DNA from: Cordia subcordata
Taxonomy: Eukaryota > Streptophyta > Magnoliopsida > Boraginales > Cordiaceae
NCBI GenBank assembly: GCA_028554755.1
Contig: JAPTOF010000028.1
Span: 1,780,501 to 1,844,500, forward strand
DNA length: 64,000 bases
Direction of reading: 5' to 3'
The notes under the pieces were generated by a model. That model was not told the origin of the DNA, searched no databases, and saw only the letters and a list, made by a program, of their open reading frames with translations. Numbering within the stretch: position 1 is the stretch's first letter; each line of letters opens with the position of its first letter. A program made the position numbers and the translations under genes. Of this stretch, positions 46,432-57,817 are shown piece by piece.

Positions 46432-46960
46432 TCAAAATTTTCTTCTAATCTTGCAAAATTGATCCTTATGCAATGGTTTAGTGAAAATATCAACAACTTG
46501 ATGCAAGGTATCAACAAATTCAAGTATGATATCACCTTTTTGTACATGATCTATAATGAAATGGTGTCTAATCTCAATATGCTTAGTTCTTGAATGTTGA
46601 ATTGGATTTTTTGTGAGATTAATTGCACTAGTATTATCACAATATATAGGAACATGATCATATTGCAATCCGTAATCAAGTAAATTTTGTTTCATCCATA
46701 GAATTTGAGCTACACAACTACTCGCTGCTATATATTCTGCTTCGGTAGTAGAAATAGCAACACTATTTTGTTTCCTACAGGACCAAGATATTAAGGATTG
46801 TCCTAGGAATTGGCACGTTCCACTAGTGCTCTTATGGTCTACTTTACAACCAGCATATTCATCATTAGAGAATCCGCACAAGTCAAATGATGTTCCTTTT
46901 GCATACCAAAGTACTAGATTAATTGTTCCCTTAAGGTATCTAATGATTCTTTGTACAACA
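46432..46960 (-). pseudogene. SIRE-B RNase H
   Basis: Open stretch 46432-46881 (149 residues) covers most of the domain: SNDEYAGCKVDHKSTSGTCQFLG, SVAISTTEAEYIAASSCVAQILWMKQ with the catalytic Glu, PIYCDNTSAINLTKNPIQHSRTKHIEIRHHF with the catalytic Asp, and the C-terminal VDIFTKPL. The start (IVVQRIIRYLKGT) is cut off by a stop near 46963, where an RT frame ending in KETH meets TAA. Without that stop it would be continuous with RT. Confidence 0.9.
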
Positions 46961-46962
46961 AT

Positions 46963-47928
46963 TTAGTGAGTTTCCTTAGGGTTAGATTGAAATCTAGCAC
47001 ATAAGAACACTGCAAACATGATATTAGGTCTAGAGGTAGTTAAATATAATAGGCTACCAATCATACCTCTGTATTTCTTTTCATCTACAGATTTACCTTT
47101 TTCATCCTTATCCAGCTTTATTAAGGGGCTCGTGAGAGTTCCGATCTCTTTTGCATCTTCAAGTCCAAATTTTTTGATAATTTCTTTGGTGTATTTGGCT
47201 TGATTTATGAAGATTCCCTCTTTTGCTTGTTTGATTTGCAGTCCAAGGAAGAAAGTTAACTCTCCCATCATGCTCATCTCGAATTCCTTATGCATACACT
47301 TGGAAAAGCTCTCACATAAAGATATATTAGTAGCACCAAAGATTATATCATCCACATAGATTTGGACAAGTAGAATATCATTCCCTTCTATTTTAATAAA
47401 TAAGGTTGAATTAAGTTTTCCTCTTTCAAAGTTTTTTTCCACAAGAAATCCACTGAGTCTTTCATACCAAGCTCTAGGAGCTTGTTTTAAACCATATAAT
47501 GCCTTTTCTAGTTTGAAAACAAGATTAGGAAAACAAGAATCTTCAAAACCGGGGGATTGTTCAACATAAACTTCTTCTTCAATGAATCCATTTAAAAAAG
47601 CACTTTTCACATCCATTTGATAAAATTTGAAAACCATGTGACAAGCAAATGCAAGTAACATACAAATGGACTCAAGTCTAGCTACGGGAGCATAAGTTTC
47701 ATTGTAATCAATTCCTTCTTCTTGATTGTATCCTTGTGCTACTAGTCTAGCCTTGTTCCTAGTTATTATTCCGGTTTCATCTAGTTTGTTTCTAAATACC
47801 CATTTTGTTCCTATTACTCGTCTATCTTTAGGCCTTTCAACTTGCTTCCATACTTTATTTCTATCAAATTGATTAAGTTCTTCTTGCATAGCAATTATCC
47901 AATTTTCATCAAGTAAAGCTTCCTTCAC
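46963..47928 (-). CDS. SIRE-B reverse transcriptase
   Basis: A 321-residue open stretch with the whole copia RT: KEALLDENWIIAMQEEL, GTKWVFRNKLDE, ARLVAQGYNQEEGIDYNETYAPVARLES and YQMDVKSAFLNGFIEEEVYVEQ with the first catalytic Asp. ALYGLKQAPRAWYERL and the catalytic YVDDIIFG follow at about residues 196-203. Then come LTFFLGLQIKQAKEGIFINQAKY and YRGMIGSLLYLTTSRPNI. All catalytic residues look intact. It would be made as part of Gag-Pol; the first Met is not a natural start. A stop after NPKETH separates it from RNase H. It is the best match for judging the decay of SIRE-A (23006-24060). Confidence 0.92.
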   Translation of the reverse strand: MKEALLDENWIIAMQEELNQFDRNKVWKQVERPKDRRVIGTKWVFRNKLDETGIITRNKARLVAQGYNQEEGIDYNETYAPVARLESICMLLAFACHMVFKFYQMDVKSAFLNGFIEEEVYVEQSPGFEDSCFPNLVFKLEKALYGLKQAPRAWYERLSGFLVEKNFERGKLNSTLFIKIEGNDILLVQIYVDDIIFGATNISLCESFSKCMHKEFEMSMMGELTFFLGLQIKQAKEGIFINQAKYTKEIIKKFGLEDAKEIGTLTSPLIKLDKDEKGKSVDEKKYRGMIGSLLYLTTSRPNIMFAVFLCARFQSNPKETH

Positions 47929-49180
47929 ATTCTTGGGTACAATATGAGAAATAAATGCATAATGCTCACAAAAAGTATTAATATTACGCCTAGTTCTTAC
48001 ACCTTCATTTGGATCACCGAGGATAAGATCTTGAGGATGATTTCTTACGAACTTCCAACTCTTTGGTAGGTTTTCATGAGGTTTTTTTGTTTCAATGTTT
48101 CCTTTGCTTGAACATTATTCTTTTTCCTCATTGGCTTGAGACCTTTTTTCTTGATGTTCTTCTTCTTGCTTTTCATCTTCTTGTTTTGTTGATTTTTCTT
48201 TGTCTTTTGGATTTTGATCTTCAAGTGTTGTCTTTTCCAAAAGGTAACCTATATCATCAATTTCCTTTCTCGGCACAAATGGATTAGTCTCATCAAATGT
48301 AACATGTATTGATTCTTCCACAACAAGAGTTCTTTTATTATATACCTTATAAGCTTTGCTCTTTGTGGAATAAACAAAAAATATTCCTTCGTCTGATTTA
48401 GCATCAAATTTCCTTAAGTGATCCTTAGTATTTAGAATAAAACATTTACAACCAAATACTTTGAAGTATGATATTTTAGGTGTTTTACCATGCCATAATT
48501 CATATGGATTTTTATTTAAGATAGGTCTAATCAATACTCTATTTTGTACATAGCATATGGCATTTATTGCTTCACTCCAAAAATATGTTGGCAAGTTGTG
48601 TTCTTTTAGCATAGTTCTTACCATTTCCTGTAGTGTACGATTCTTCCTTTCTACTATCCCATTTTGTTGAGGAGTATGAGGGGCCAAAAAGTTGTGTTCA
48701 GTGCCATATTCATCACCAAAATTCATGAAAGGAGTGTTCACATATTCGGTACCATTATCACTACGGATGCAAGTTATAAAATAGCCTTTCTCATTTTGTA
48801 CTTTTCTACACAATCTTGCAAATTCATTTAAGGCATCATTTTTATTTGCAAGAAATATGACCCATGTAAATCTAGTGTAATTATCTACTATAACAAATAT
48901 ATATCTAGATCCTCCTTAGATTGCCACATTAATAGGTCCAAACAAATCCATATGTAATAGTTGTAATGCTCTATTTGTTAATACTTTATTTAAGGATTTG
49001 AAGGATGTCTCATGTTGTTTACCTAGTGGGCAAGCATCATAAATTTTGTCTTTTTCAAACTTTAGCTTTGGTAAGTCTCTAACTAGACCATGCTTAGACA
49101 AATCATTCAATAAGCTCATGCTAGCATGTCCTAATCTTCTATGCCATAACCATGCATTATCATGCACAACGGATAAGCAT
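47929..49180 (-). pseudogene. SIRE-B integrase
   Basis: The zinc domain is at 48916-49167: WLWHRRLGHASMSLL with two His, and CPLGKQH where the second Cys of the pair (CDACQLGKQH in SIRE-A) is read as DACP, so the Cys pair seems kept. A stop near 48914 follows HMDLFGP, which holds the first catalytic Asp. The core continues at 48115-48813 with RSDNGTEYVN (second Asp) and PHTPQQNGIVERKNRTLQEM (Glu), then NPYELWHGKTPKISYFKVFGCKCF and the KSDEGIFFVYSTKSKAYKVYN block. The C-terminal Lys/Glu-rich tail ends in a stop at 48115. Confidence 0.85.
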
Positions 49181-49241
49181 TTAACTTGTTGACATATAAG
49201 TTGATCAATTTCAACAGTGTAAACATTTCCATTTCTCTTAG

Positions 49242-49544
49242 CTACAAATAATATATTATCATTTCCACATTCATAGACAATTCATCTAGAAGTTGAAAAA
49301 CTACTTTGTGACCTTTGTTACATAATTGGCTAATGCTAAGTAAATTAAATTTTAAACCTTCTACAAGTAAGACATTATGTATAGCAAGAAAGTTTTCGTT
49401 ACCACTGCTTCCTTTTCCAATAATTTTTCCTTTGCTATTGTCCCCAAAGGTAACGTCTCCTCCTTTTGTCCTTTTTAATTTGTAGAAGAGTGAAGAGTTC
49501 CCGGTCATGTGCTTGGAACAACCACTATCCAAGATCCATTTCAT
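49242..49544 (-). pseudogene. SIRE-B protease
   Basis: Open stretch of 100 residues beginning MKWILDSGCSKHMTG, the aspartic protease site with DSG intact. It continues [18 protein letters not shown] and [20 protein letters not shown]. The frame shifts near 49290 (VVFQLLDELSMN). It cuts Gag-Pol during particle maturation in working elements. Confidence 0.85.
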
Positions 49545-49560
49545 TTTGCTTGATTTGCTT

Positions 49561-51297
49561 TCATTGGATACCTACACATATGAAATTCAAATGCAATTCT
49601 TTATTTTGGGGTCCCCAACACCTTGGGTCCTTGGCGTTAGTTTCAATTTTTGTTGTTGACCACCCATTTAGGTCTTTGCCAATGTAGAACATGTGATCCT
49701 CTATCACTAAATTTCTTGTAGTAACAATGAGTAGATACATGTCCTTTCTTCGCACAATAAGTACACATGATATTTGACTTTGGTGAAGAGGAGGATGTAG
49801 AGGCGGAAGCCTTAACAAAGTAAGTTTTGAAATACTTTTGATTAATGCTAGGTTTGTACCCAATACCACTTTTATCAAAAGACATTTTTTGACTATCAAG
49901 GAGTTTTTCAAAATTTTCTTTGCCATTTGTAAATTTTTGAATAATTCCATTCAAATCCATATTCTTCTTTTTCAAGTCTTCAACCTCTTTTTCAAACTTC
50001 ACAAAATCTTCGGCATATGAATCATTTTCTTTTTCCAAGATTTCTATTTTTTCCAAAAGAGAGACATTCTTCTTTTTCAAAATTTCTTTTTTGTCAAGAA
50101 CAAGTCTCAATCTCCTATGCATTTGCTTGTTTTTTGCCAAAGCTAAAGATAAATCATCATCTAATTTAGCAAATGCATCTTTTAATTCATCAAAGCTATA
50201 TTTCCTCTTCCTCTTCTTCACTAGATGAATAATATATAGATGGAGAAGGTGAAGATGGTACCTTATTCTCATTGGCCATGAGGCAAAAGTTGGCTACCTC
50301 ATGTTGCTCTTCCTTATCTTTGTCACTTTCGGAGAAGTCAAATGTGGCTTTAAGCACCTTCCCTTCTTTCTTCTTTGAAAGTTTTGGACAATTTGCTTTT
50401 ATGTGTCCCGGCTTGTTGCAATTGAAACACTTTAATTCGTCTCCTTTTGCATCTTTTGTCCTCTTGAAATCTTTGCCTTCTTTTCCTTTCTTATTCCAAT
50501 TTGTATTGCTTGAAGAAACATCTTTCCTCATCTTTCTAAATTTCATGAATCTTTTGAAATTTTGGGCAAGAAGTGAAATTTCTTCATCTTCCAGGTCCTC
50601 ATCATCTTCCTCATCGTCACTTGATGGGTATTTTGATGCACCAAGTGCAATGGACTTCTTTGCTTTCTTCTCTTCTTCTTCGTGGTCCTTTATCTCAAGC
50701 TCATGAGTCATGAGTGATCCAATGAGCTCATTGAGGTCCAATGTATTCAAATCGTTGGGTTCTTTTATGGCCATGACTTTTGGTTGCCATGATGATGGCA
50801 AGCTCCTTATCACTTTCCTTACTTTTTCTACATTAGAATAATCCTTTCCAAGTGCCTTCAAACCGTTAGTAATCTCAACAAATCTATAAACATTTGTCAA
50901 GCATCTTAAATAATTCGTATCTATTTACAAGCATAGCAATTCTAGATTCTTTTACTTGGCTAGTTCCTTCATAAGTTACTTCTAATTGGTCCCAAAGTTC
51001 CTTAGCCGAACTACACCCCATTACTCTAGTAAATTCGGTTGCATTCATAGCATTGAATAAATAATGTAATGCCTTTTGATTTAACTCAAATAATTTAATA
51101 TGCTCATCATTCCATTCATTTTTGGGTTTTGGTATTCTTCTATCACCTTCTAATTTTGTAGGTAAAGTAGGCCCATTTTCTATGATTTTTCAAGCTTTGT
51201 AATCATGTGATTGAATAAATACTTTCATTCTCATCTTCCAAAATGCATAATTTGTTCCATCAAAGGGGGGTGCTTGTTTAATAGAAATTCCCTCCAT
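49561..51297 (-). pseudogene. SIRE-B gag with two zinc knuckles and a coiled coil
   Basis: Gag starts at 51297 with MEGISIKQAPPFDGTNYAFWKMRMKVF, soon after the primer site. An in-frame TGA near 51186 replaces a Trp (TGG to TGA) in the DYKAW motif. After a shift near 50900 the stretch 50196-50900 has the capsid C-part (GLKALGKDYSNVEKVRKVIRSLP), an acidic SSDDEEDDEDLEDEE run and knuckle CFNCNKPGHIKANC. The next frame (49643-50272) carries a long Lys/Glu/Leu coiled coil (DELKDAFAKLDDDLSLALAKN through FEKEVEDLKKKN) and a second knuckle, CTYCAKKGHVSTHC. Confidence 0.85.
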
Positions 51298-51342
51298 ATT
51301 TGCTAAGATTCTACTGGGTGTTAAACTATAGGTAGAACCCTA

Positions 51343-51354
51343 GCTCTGATACCA
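51343..51354 (-). promoter_or_regulatory. SIRE-B primer binding site (tRNA-Met)
   Basis: Minus strand TGGTATCAGAGC two bases after the 5' LTR end, complementary to the 3' end of initiator Met tRNA. Confidence 0.9.
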
Positions 51355-51356
51355 AT

Positions 51357-52679
51357 TGTGGGTGCAAATATCTTGAGAGGGGGGTGAATTAAGATATAAT
51401 TACTAAATTTCGTTTTTAAAAAATTCACAGAAAATCAATAATTTCTTCCAAACAATATATCAAACACAATATAGTTAATTTAAGCGAGTATGGAAATAAG
51501 AGTATAAGGAGATGAGAGACAAACTATTTAAAGTGGTTCGGCCAAGCCTACATCCACCGCCCAAGGAAGCTCCCCTTAGGACTTCAACAATCTTCACTAT
51601 AATGCTTCTTCATATCTTGGTGAAGCACAAACCAAGTTTATACACCTCTTTGAAGCCCAACTTCAAAGAACCTAAGAGAATATCTCTTTATGATTCCCTC
51701 ACACTTTACAAGCTTTAAAGAATTTGGTCTCACAAGATTTTAGCTCTCAAAGTGTGTATATATTCAAGGAACAAGAAAAGATAGAATCTGAAATTTTCTT
51801 CAAGAAGAAGATATAGCAAATGAATAAGCTCTTGAAAGCTCAAATATATTGCAAGAATTGGCTCAAAAGCTTCATTGAATGATAATAACAATTTTGCACA
51901 CTTCACTTGATGAATTAAATGTGTAGTGAGTGAGTATTTAAAGAGATTTTGGGGGTTAGGGATTTGGTAGGTGATGAAAAGAGGAAAAATAAGCCAGAAC
52001 GATAATAAACGGCTAGTGCATTTATTACAACAACCCGTTTAGCCAGTCGACCAGCTAGGTCATTTGGCTTACCCTAAATCCTCTTTGACTAGGCCAGACG
52101 CCTTAGCCAGTCGACCGGCTAGGGGGTCTGGCTTTTACCTTCGTTCTCTGTTTTGGCCGGGCGACCCACCCAGGTCAGTCGGTCGACCAGTTAAGAGGTT
52201 CGGCCACTCCAGAAAGTGAAGTAAAGCCAAACTTTTGCAAAAAAATATTTTAAGTGCAATTTTCACAACTCCAAATCATTTTGAAATATTTTGTAAATAC
52301 ATGTTATGACCTGAAACACCCTAAAAACACAGTTTTATTCAATGTGGGCATTCAAACTCATTTGTGCCTATGTGAAATCAAATATGGAAGAGTTAAAAAA
52401 TTGTTTGACTAATGAAGAAGAAAGTTTGAGCCAAACATATGTAATATTAAGGCATTTCACAAAAGAGCAAGAAAAGAACGCCCAGTACCCCTTATGACAT
52501 CTCTTCTCCTCTTTATGCCTTTTCATCTTCTTGTTCTTCAAATAATGCATTTAGCACATCTTCTTCCATCTTTCAAAAGATCTTCTTATTTTTAAACACT
52601 TATTTTCTCAAGATGCTTTTAGTCAAATAATGCATATAAATTTTCATCATCAAAACTAATAACAAATATTTAGCCAACA
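51357..52679 (-). repeat. SIRE-B 5' LTR
   Basis: 1,323 bp, TGTGGGTG...GCCAACA. Palindrome cluster at 52038-52205. A TATA-like TTTAAATACT (minus) lies near 51940, downstream of the cluster in the direction of transcription. Confidence 0.95.
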
Positions 52680-52684
52680 CATTT

Positions 52685-53180
52685 CCATGTTTTTATCGTA
52701 CAATAATTAGATCAATTTAATCAAATTAAATTGACCTTTCCAAATAATTAAAACTCCTTTTAAAATTGTTTCAAGTCAAAATCTAAATTTTGACAAATTA
52801 AAAACTTGTCCAATATAAATAAACTATTTTTTAAAACAACAAATGTCAAAAACAAATTTTTCAAAATTTTGGGCCGATCCAATTAATTAAAAATAATTTT
52901 AAAAATTAATTGGGTGTCAAAAACATATTTTTGACAAATAATGGTTTTTAAAATGAATATCAAATATTTATTGCAAAGGACAAATCAATTTTATCACATA
53001 AAATAATTTGTAGGTATTTAATAAACTATTTAATATAAATATATAATTTAATTAACATTTACTTTAATTAAATTATACACTATTATTTATCCTAATAGTA
53101 GTACTATTTAAATTAAAGAATAAATATTGAGATCTAAAGAAGCATGTAGTAGATATGGTGAAGACATTGAGATGTTATTC
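52685..53180 (-). other. Copia-A untranslated leader, part 2 (AT-rich)
   Basis: Continues 42411 once SIRE-B is removed. Very AT-rich with no ORF. It ends where tRNA-like repeats begin. Confidence 0.55.
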
Positions 53181-53186
53181 AATAGG

Positions 53187-53678
53187 TCTTAGGCTCAAAA
53201 CTTGGCAATAGCATAAAACACTTATTTTTTATTTAATTAATTGAGCGTGTAACATATCAAAGGACATGAATTACATTCATGAATCAGGACTTTCCAGTAG
53301 CTAGGCTGGTAAGAGCGAGCAAATCTTAGGCTATACATGCAAGTTCAAAACTCGGTATTAGCATAAAATAGGCATTTTCCTTTTTTAATGAATTGAGCAT
53401 GTAGCATATCAAAGGACATTAATCACATTCATGAAGTAGGGCTTATCAGTAGTTAGGCTAGTAAGAGCGAGTAAATTCGAGACTATACACGCAGGTTCAA
53501 TTCTCTTTGGCTACAAATATGCTTTGTTTTCATTGTTTAGATATCTATCAAAAATAAATTGTGTGGCACACAAAAGCAAACAAAGAGGATCAGCCTAGTG
53601 GTAAACAGTTTCGACAAAGTAGTTGGGCTGGTAAGAGCGAGCAAATCCTAGGCTATACACGTAGGTTCAAAACTCGGA
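53187..53678 (+). repeat. Array of tRNA-like repeats, left of the plastid mosaic
   Basis: Three partial to full copies (heads at about 53296, 53453 and 53619) of a unit whose head reads TAGCTAGGCTGGTAAGAGCG, an A-box-like element. A B-box-like GGTTCAAAACTC follows about 35 bases on. The tail has ATTGAGC(G/A)TG(T)AGCATATC and ACATTCATGA. Unit spacing is about 157 bp. They resemble tRNA-derived SINE heads. No tRNA cloverleaf that could function is evident. Confidence 0.6.
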
Positions 53679-54073
<395 letters not shown>

Positions 54074-54076
54074 CAA

Positions 54077-54319
54077 AATATCTGCGAGATCGGGGTCACA
54101 ATTTGTATCGATTAAACAAATTGTTGGAATTCCCAAAGTGATACACTCTCGCAGGGTCGTATATTCTTCGTGCTGATCAACGATGATTACAATATCGGGT
54201 AACCCTGTCATATATTGAATTCCGCCCAGATATGTTTGCAAGCAAAATAATTGTCTTTTCAGCATAGCTGCATCTCTTTTCGGAAGACGGTTGAGTCTTC
54301 CTGTTTTTTGTTCCATTCT
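54077..54319 (-). pseudogene. rps2: rps2 fragment (plastid DNA in the nucleus)
   Basis: Internal part of plastid ribosomal protein S2, a small-subunit protein of ~236 residues: [20 protein letters not shown], then [23 protein letters not shown] and [26 protein letters not shown]. The last motif is cut off directly by psaB sequence (54073-54077). Upstream, matK-leader DNA is fused in the same orientation. About 81 codons, no stop inside, few substitutions. It has no start or end of its own. Confidence 0.92.
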
Positions 54320-54420
54320 CCATTTGAAATTCGCGATTTGAACCAAAAGTAGAGGATTTTGGATTTTGGGGGTTATGAAATGATACATAGTGCGATACAG
54401 TTAAAACAAGGTATTATATA
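54320..54420 (-). pseudogene. matK: trnK intron / matK 5' leader fragment
   Basis: On the minus strand CTTGTTTTAACTGTATCGCA, then CACTATGTATCATTTCATAA and TTTGGTTCAAATCGCGAATT match the conserved stretch just before the matK start in the plastid trnK intron. It ends at about the matK ATG, where rps2 takes over. No matK protein part is included. Confidence 0.75.
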
Positions 54421-54463
54421 AAAATAGATACCTCGGAGACAGATAAACTTATCAACAGATTCT

Positions 54464-54793
54464 CTATCCTCTCTTCAAATGATTTTTGTATCTATTTCCG
54501 ACCATTTTTTGATATCTTGAAATGAATTCATCAAAATGAGTCTTATCAACATATCTTTGTTCGCGGTATCTTTGATTAGTTTTTTCGTGCTTACTTTTAT
54601 GAACTAAGGAAATACCTATGGTTTGATACATAATAAATTGTCCATCATTTTTTACAGACAGACAAAGGGGTTCGATAATCAATATGCTCTTTTTCATCAA
54701 TTCTGTAAGAGTTAAATTCTTTTCCCTCATCATTATATCCAAATTTATTTCTCTCCGTTGAATCGAGGATATAGTAATTTCTCTTGGATTTTC
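54464..54793 (-). pseudogene. ycf1: ycf1 fragment, part of a ycf2-ycf1 chimeric frame
   Basis: Near-C-terminal piece of Ycf1 (Tic214), a plastid inner-envelope protein import component: [60 protein letters not shown], then a [20 protein letters not shown] block. Continuous with the ycf2 piece upstream, giving one 162-codon open frame that begins in ycf2. The fusion is a by-product of DNA joining and no expression is suggested. Confidence 0.88.
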
Positions 54794-54952
54794 ATCCTTC
54801 GGAACCATATCACACCCCGGATCTGATGAAATAGGATGAATTGAGACGGTATTTTGTAAATACGTAATTATCTTGAATATATTAACCATTTCTTTATTTT
54901 CCGATCGCCTGGAAGGGGCAAAAGAAAGATCTTGTTGTTTCCTAGTTTTCAT
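54794..54952 (-). pseudogene. ycf2: ycf2 fragment, 5' part of the chimeric frame
   Basis: Internal piece of Ycf2, a large plastid AAA-type protein of more than 2,000 residues: [20 protein letters not shown], then [20 protein letters not shown] and [13 protein letters not shown]. About 53 codons, in frame with ycf1 downstream. The Met is internal to ycf2, not a natural start. In plastomes ycf2 lies in the inverted repeat, far from this part of ycf1, so the junction at about 54790 is a rearrangement. Confidence 0.88.
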
Positions 54953-54963
54953 TTAAAAAGTTA

Positions 54964-55160
54964 TTATTGACGAGCTACAGCAATTGCACCTATTAAGGCA
55001 ACTAAAAGAATTATTGAAATGAATTCAAATGGAAGAAAAAAATCTGTTGATAAATGAATTCCAATTTGTTGACTATTACTTATCAAATCTTGCTCTATAA
55101 TCTGGTTTGATTTTGTAGTCCAAATAATCCCGTACCATGACGTATCTAGAATAGTAGCAC
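54964..55160 (-). pseudogene. ndhG: ndhG 3' fragment (plastid DNA in the nucleus)
   Basis: C-terminal third of plastid NADH dehydrogenase-like subunit 6: [60 protein letters not shown] and Gln, stop. About 65 of some 176 residues, with the natural TAA at 54964-54966. Two hydrophobic segments are visible. Upstream sequence after 55160 (STOPs, poly-A tract at about 55218-55230) is no longer ndhG. Confidence 0.9.
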
Positions 55161-55303
55161 CGAATATGATCTACTATTCTTTTTTGTTACTGGATAATTA
55201 ACCAATTCCTTAAAATGAAAAAAAAAAAAGGATTCCAACAAAAAAACTGCTTCTACAACTACGAAAAGGAAATTTCTAGATCTCGCATGTACTTAAATTG
55301 TGG
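55161..55303 (-). other. Unidentified stretch next to ndhG
   Basis: AT-rich, possibly plastid-derived (CGAAAAGGAAATTTCTAGAT), with a poly-A run. No gene recognised. Confidence 0.3.
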
Positions 55304-55950
55304 GAGTTGGGCTGGTAAGAGCGAGCAAATCCCAGGCTATACACGTAGGTTCAAAACTCGGCAGTAGCATAAAATGTGCATTTTCTTTTTTTTAATTAAT
55401 TGAGCGAGTAGCATATCAAAGGACATGAATCACATTCATAAACTAGGGCTTACTAGTAGCTGGGCTAGTAAAAGCGACTAAATCCCAGTCTATACACATA
55501 GGTTTGATTCTCATTGGCTACAAATATGCTTTTTTTAAAATGTTTAGAGATCTATCAAAAATAAATTATGCAGCACACAAAAGCAAGCAAAGAGGATCAG
55601 CTTAGTGGTAAACAATTTCCACAAAGGTGCTAGAGGTGGAGGGTTCTAGTGTTTCTAGCAGCTTTTTTTTTAATTATTATTTTTTTATAGATCTGAAAGA
55701 TAACAAAACTATTTTGTTTTAATAAGCACAAAAATAGGTATAGCTTAGTGGTAAGGGCTACCAACTTATTTAATAGTGATTACGGGTTCAAAACCTAGTA
55801 GCAGTGAAGTTTTTTTCTTTTAAGTATACCATCTGATCTGTCATTAAAAAAAAAAAAAATTTGTCTCTGCAAGTTGTAAAACCTGTGACCTCATGGCCAT
55901 CTAACCTAGACACTTCACCATCAAGCCATACCACTATATTTCCTTAATAT
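55304..55950 (+). repeat. tRNA-like repeats, right of the plastid mosaic
   Basis: The head GTTGGGCTGGTAAGAGCGAG at 55305 repeats the last left unit (53619-53677) over about 58 bp. A second head lies at about 55455. Another tRNA-like unit has A-box TAGCTTAGTGGTAAGGG (about 55741) and B-box GGGTTCAAAACC (about 55787), followed by a T/A-rich tail and poly-A at 55844-55859. A minus-strand unit (GGTATGGCTTGATGGTGAAG) lies at about 55920-55940. No full tRNA fold is evident; these look like SINE heads. Confidence 0.55.
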
Positions 55951-56134
55951 GGTAAATTGTTTCTTCTCATCATAAATGTTGGGACGAAAAACATAGAAGA
56001 CAGATACAATAAATGTAATAAATCATGTATTGACTCAAAAGAAAAAAAACAAAACGTCAGGACAATTATGTATATCTCATATACAATTAATTATTGTGCA
56101 ATAAAATCGATAGAAATATATAGAAAGAGCCTTG
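55951..56134 (-). other. Copia-A leader next to the primer site
   Basis: Short non-coding stretch between the repeat cluster and the primer site. No ORF of note. Confidence 0.5.
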
Positions 56135-56146
56135 GCTCTGATACCA
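56135..56146 (-). promoter_or_regulatory. Copia-A primer binding site (tRNA-Met)
   Basis: Minus strand TGGTATCAGAGC two bases from the LTR end. Intact although the coding part is heavily decayed. Confidence 0.9.
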
Positions 56147-56148
56147 AT

Positions 56149-57615
56149 TGAAGGAATTGTGCGAAACTTTTTCACAAATTCTTCCAGGATTAGGCTCTTG
56201 AAAATTAAAATTTTTCAAGAAGACCACGAGAAATATCTAAATTAATGACGTGTGTTCTTGTTAAGTAGCCTTACGGAAGCTTGATCTTCCTCCTCTTTGC
56301 ATGCAGCCAAGAATATTGATAGAGGTTAGGGTTTTTAAGGAGGGAGGAATTTTTTTTTCCACAGAAAACTAATAATCCCAATCGAAATACGCACACTACG
56401 TCTCCTTTTATAGAGCAACAAGAGTTGGGCCCTCACAAGTCCCAAGCTTATTTCCTCCAACCCAATTGGGCCAAAACCTTTTTAAACCTAATTAAGAATT
56501 AAACCATTATTTAATTCTTAACCCATTTAGCCCAAGATTTAATTCATGTCACATTTCTGTGCTAGCAGAAAATATTAAAAAATTAAATCCATGACCTTTT
56601 AATAATTAATATTAAATATTTAATTCTCAACTAAATATAATAACATATTAATTGTTAATTCTTTTATTTAATTCTCAATTAAATAAAATAGATCAATCTA
56701 TCAATAAAATTCTCGACCTTTTGCGTGACTTGGTAGGTTCAAACTTAAGCTGGTAATACAAGGACAATTAGAGACACCATCTAGTAACGATTCTCGACGT
56801 CCAAACAAGCTAAAAAATTGCAAGGCAACTATCAATGAACCTGGGCACTATAGAAGGTCTCCTATGACCCTCGATCTTCAAAAACAACCCTAGGAGCAAG
56901 GTTAACCGTCAAACCCCTAATTAGTTATTCTATATTAAGTCATAATTTTGTCATGACTCCTCATAACACATCTCCTTGACACATCACGCTGAGAGCTTTG
57001 GCCAAAGAATTAATAAGTTAGGACTAGGTGGAACATCATTCTCCCAATACCCAAGTCAATCCCATCTTATCCTGCACATTGGCCTCACGACGCTTGCTCA
57101 AACGCAGTAACCCTTCGTCACCAAATTGGAAATTCGGGTAGTTCGAAACCAAAGTACGTAGAGTAATTCATAACCTTCTATGGCAGTCTCAGGTCGAAGG
57201 GAATACTACAACCATGTGCACGACAAACAATCCTTTGACAATAGGGTAAGTACCAAAGGATGCTTGTAAGCGTGTCATGTTCAGTAATCGTGTCTTTAAA
57301 CCCTACCTGTATGTCACACTGGTGTCCCAACACCTATTGGTTATGAGGACGACCAACGCATGTGACAAACAATAATCTCTACTCGAAAGAATTGATGTCC
57401 TAGTAACAATTCCATTATTTGGTAGATTTTAAGAACAATTAGAACCAAGTCTCACTCCCATGATCCCACATAGTTGTTCTTTGGAACTACATCATGATCA
57501 AAAAAAGAGAAGATGGTGCGATATGAGGTAATGGCCAAATATTGTTAAGATAATTCGTATGTAAACAATTCTAAAACTACCACAGATGACTGGCTTTAGG
57601 ACACTATTCCTAACA
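56149..57615 (-). repeat. Copia-A 5' LTR
   Basis: 1,467 bp, TGAAGGAATTG...CCTAACA, partner of 24903-26414. From 56434 on it is repeated at 58509-59716 as part of a tandem duplication. Confidence 0.88.
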
Positions 57616-57817
57616 ACCCTTTACCCAACTGGATGCCTGACTTGTTGCAGACTTGAAACTCAGGAAACCCTCTTTCCAGTCCAAAATTTACCTCTTTTTA
57701 CTATACTACTGCATCTAAAGTTGTCTTAACCTTATCAAAACCCTCACATTCTATCATTAACTCACATTTAAAATTTTTCTCTATCACACTCTTTATCCAC
57801 AAATTCTTTCAACAATT

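Larger units (their letters stand above)
42412..52684 (-). mobile_element. SIRE-B: Ty1/copia Sirevirus-like retrotransposon with env-like ORF, target duplication CATTT
   Basis: Element 42417-52679 (10,263 bp) in the Copia-A leader, flanked by CATTT at 42412-42416 and 52680-52684. LTRs 42417-43742 and 51357-52679 both read TGTGGGTG...GCCAACA. On the minus strand: 5' LTR, tRNA-Met primer site, gag with two zinc knuckles, protease, integrase, RT with YVDD, RNase H, CG-rich spacer, env-like ORF, MITE, polypurine tract and 3' LTR. A long env-like region after pol and the coiled-coil gag mark the SIRE/Maximus group. A handful of stops and frameshifts break the polyprotein. Confidence 0.95.

Noticed and set aside
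50272..50706. 144-codon plus-strand frame rich in Ser and Phe
   Set aside because: Antisense shadow of the Lys/Glu-rich part of SIRE-B gag.
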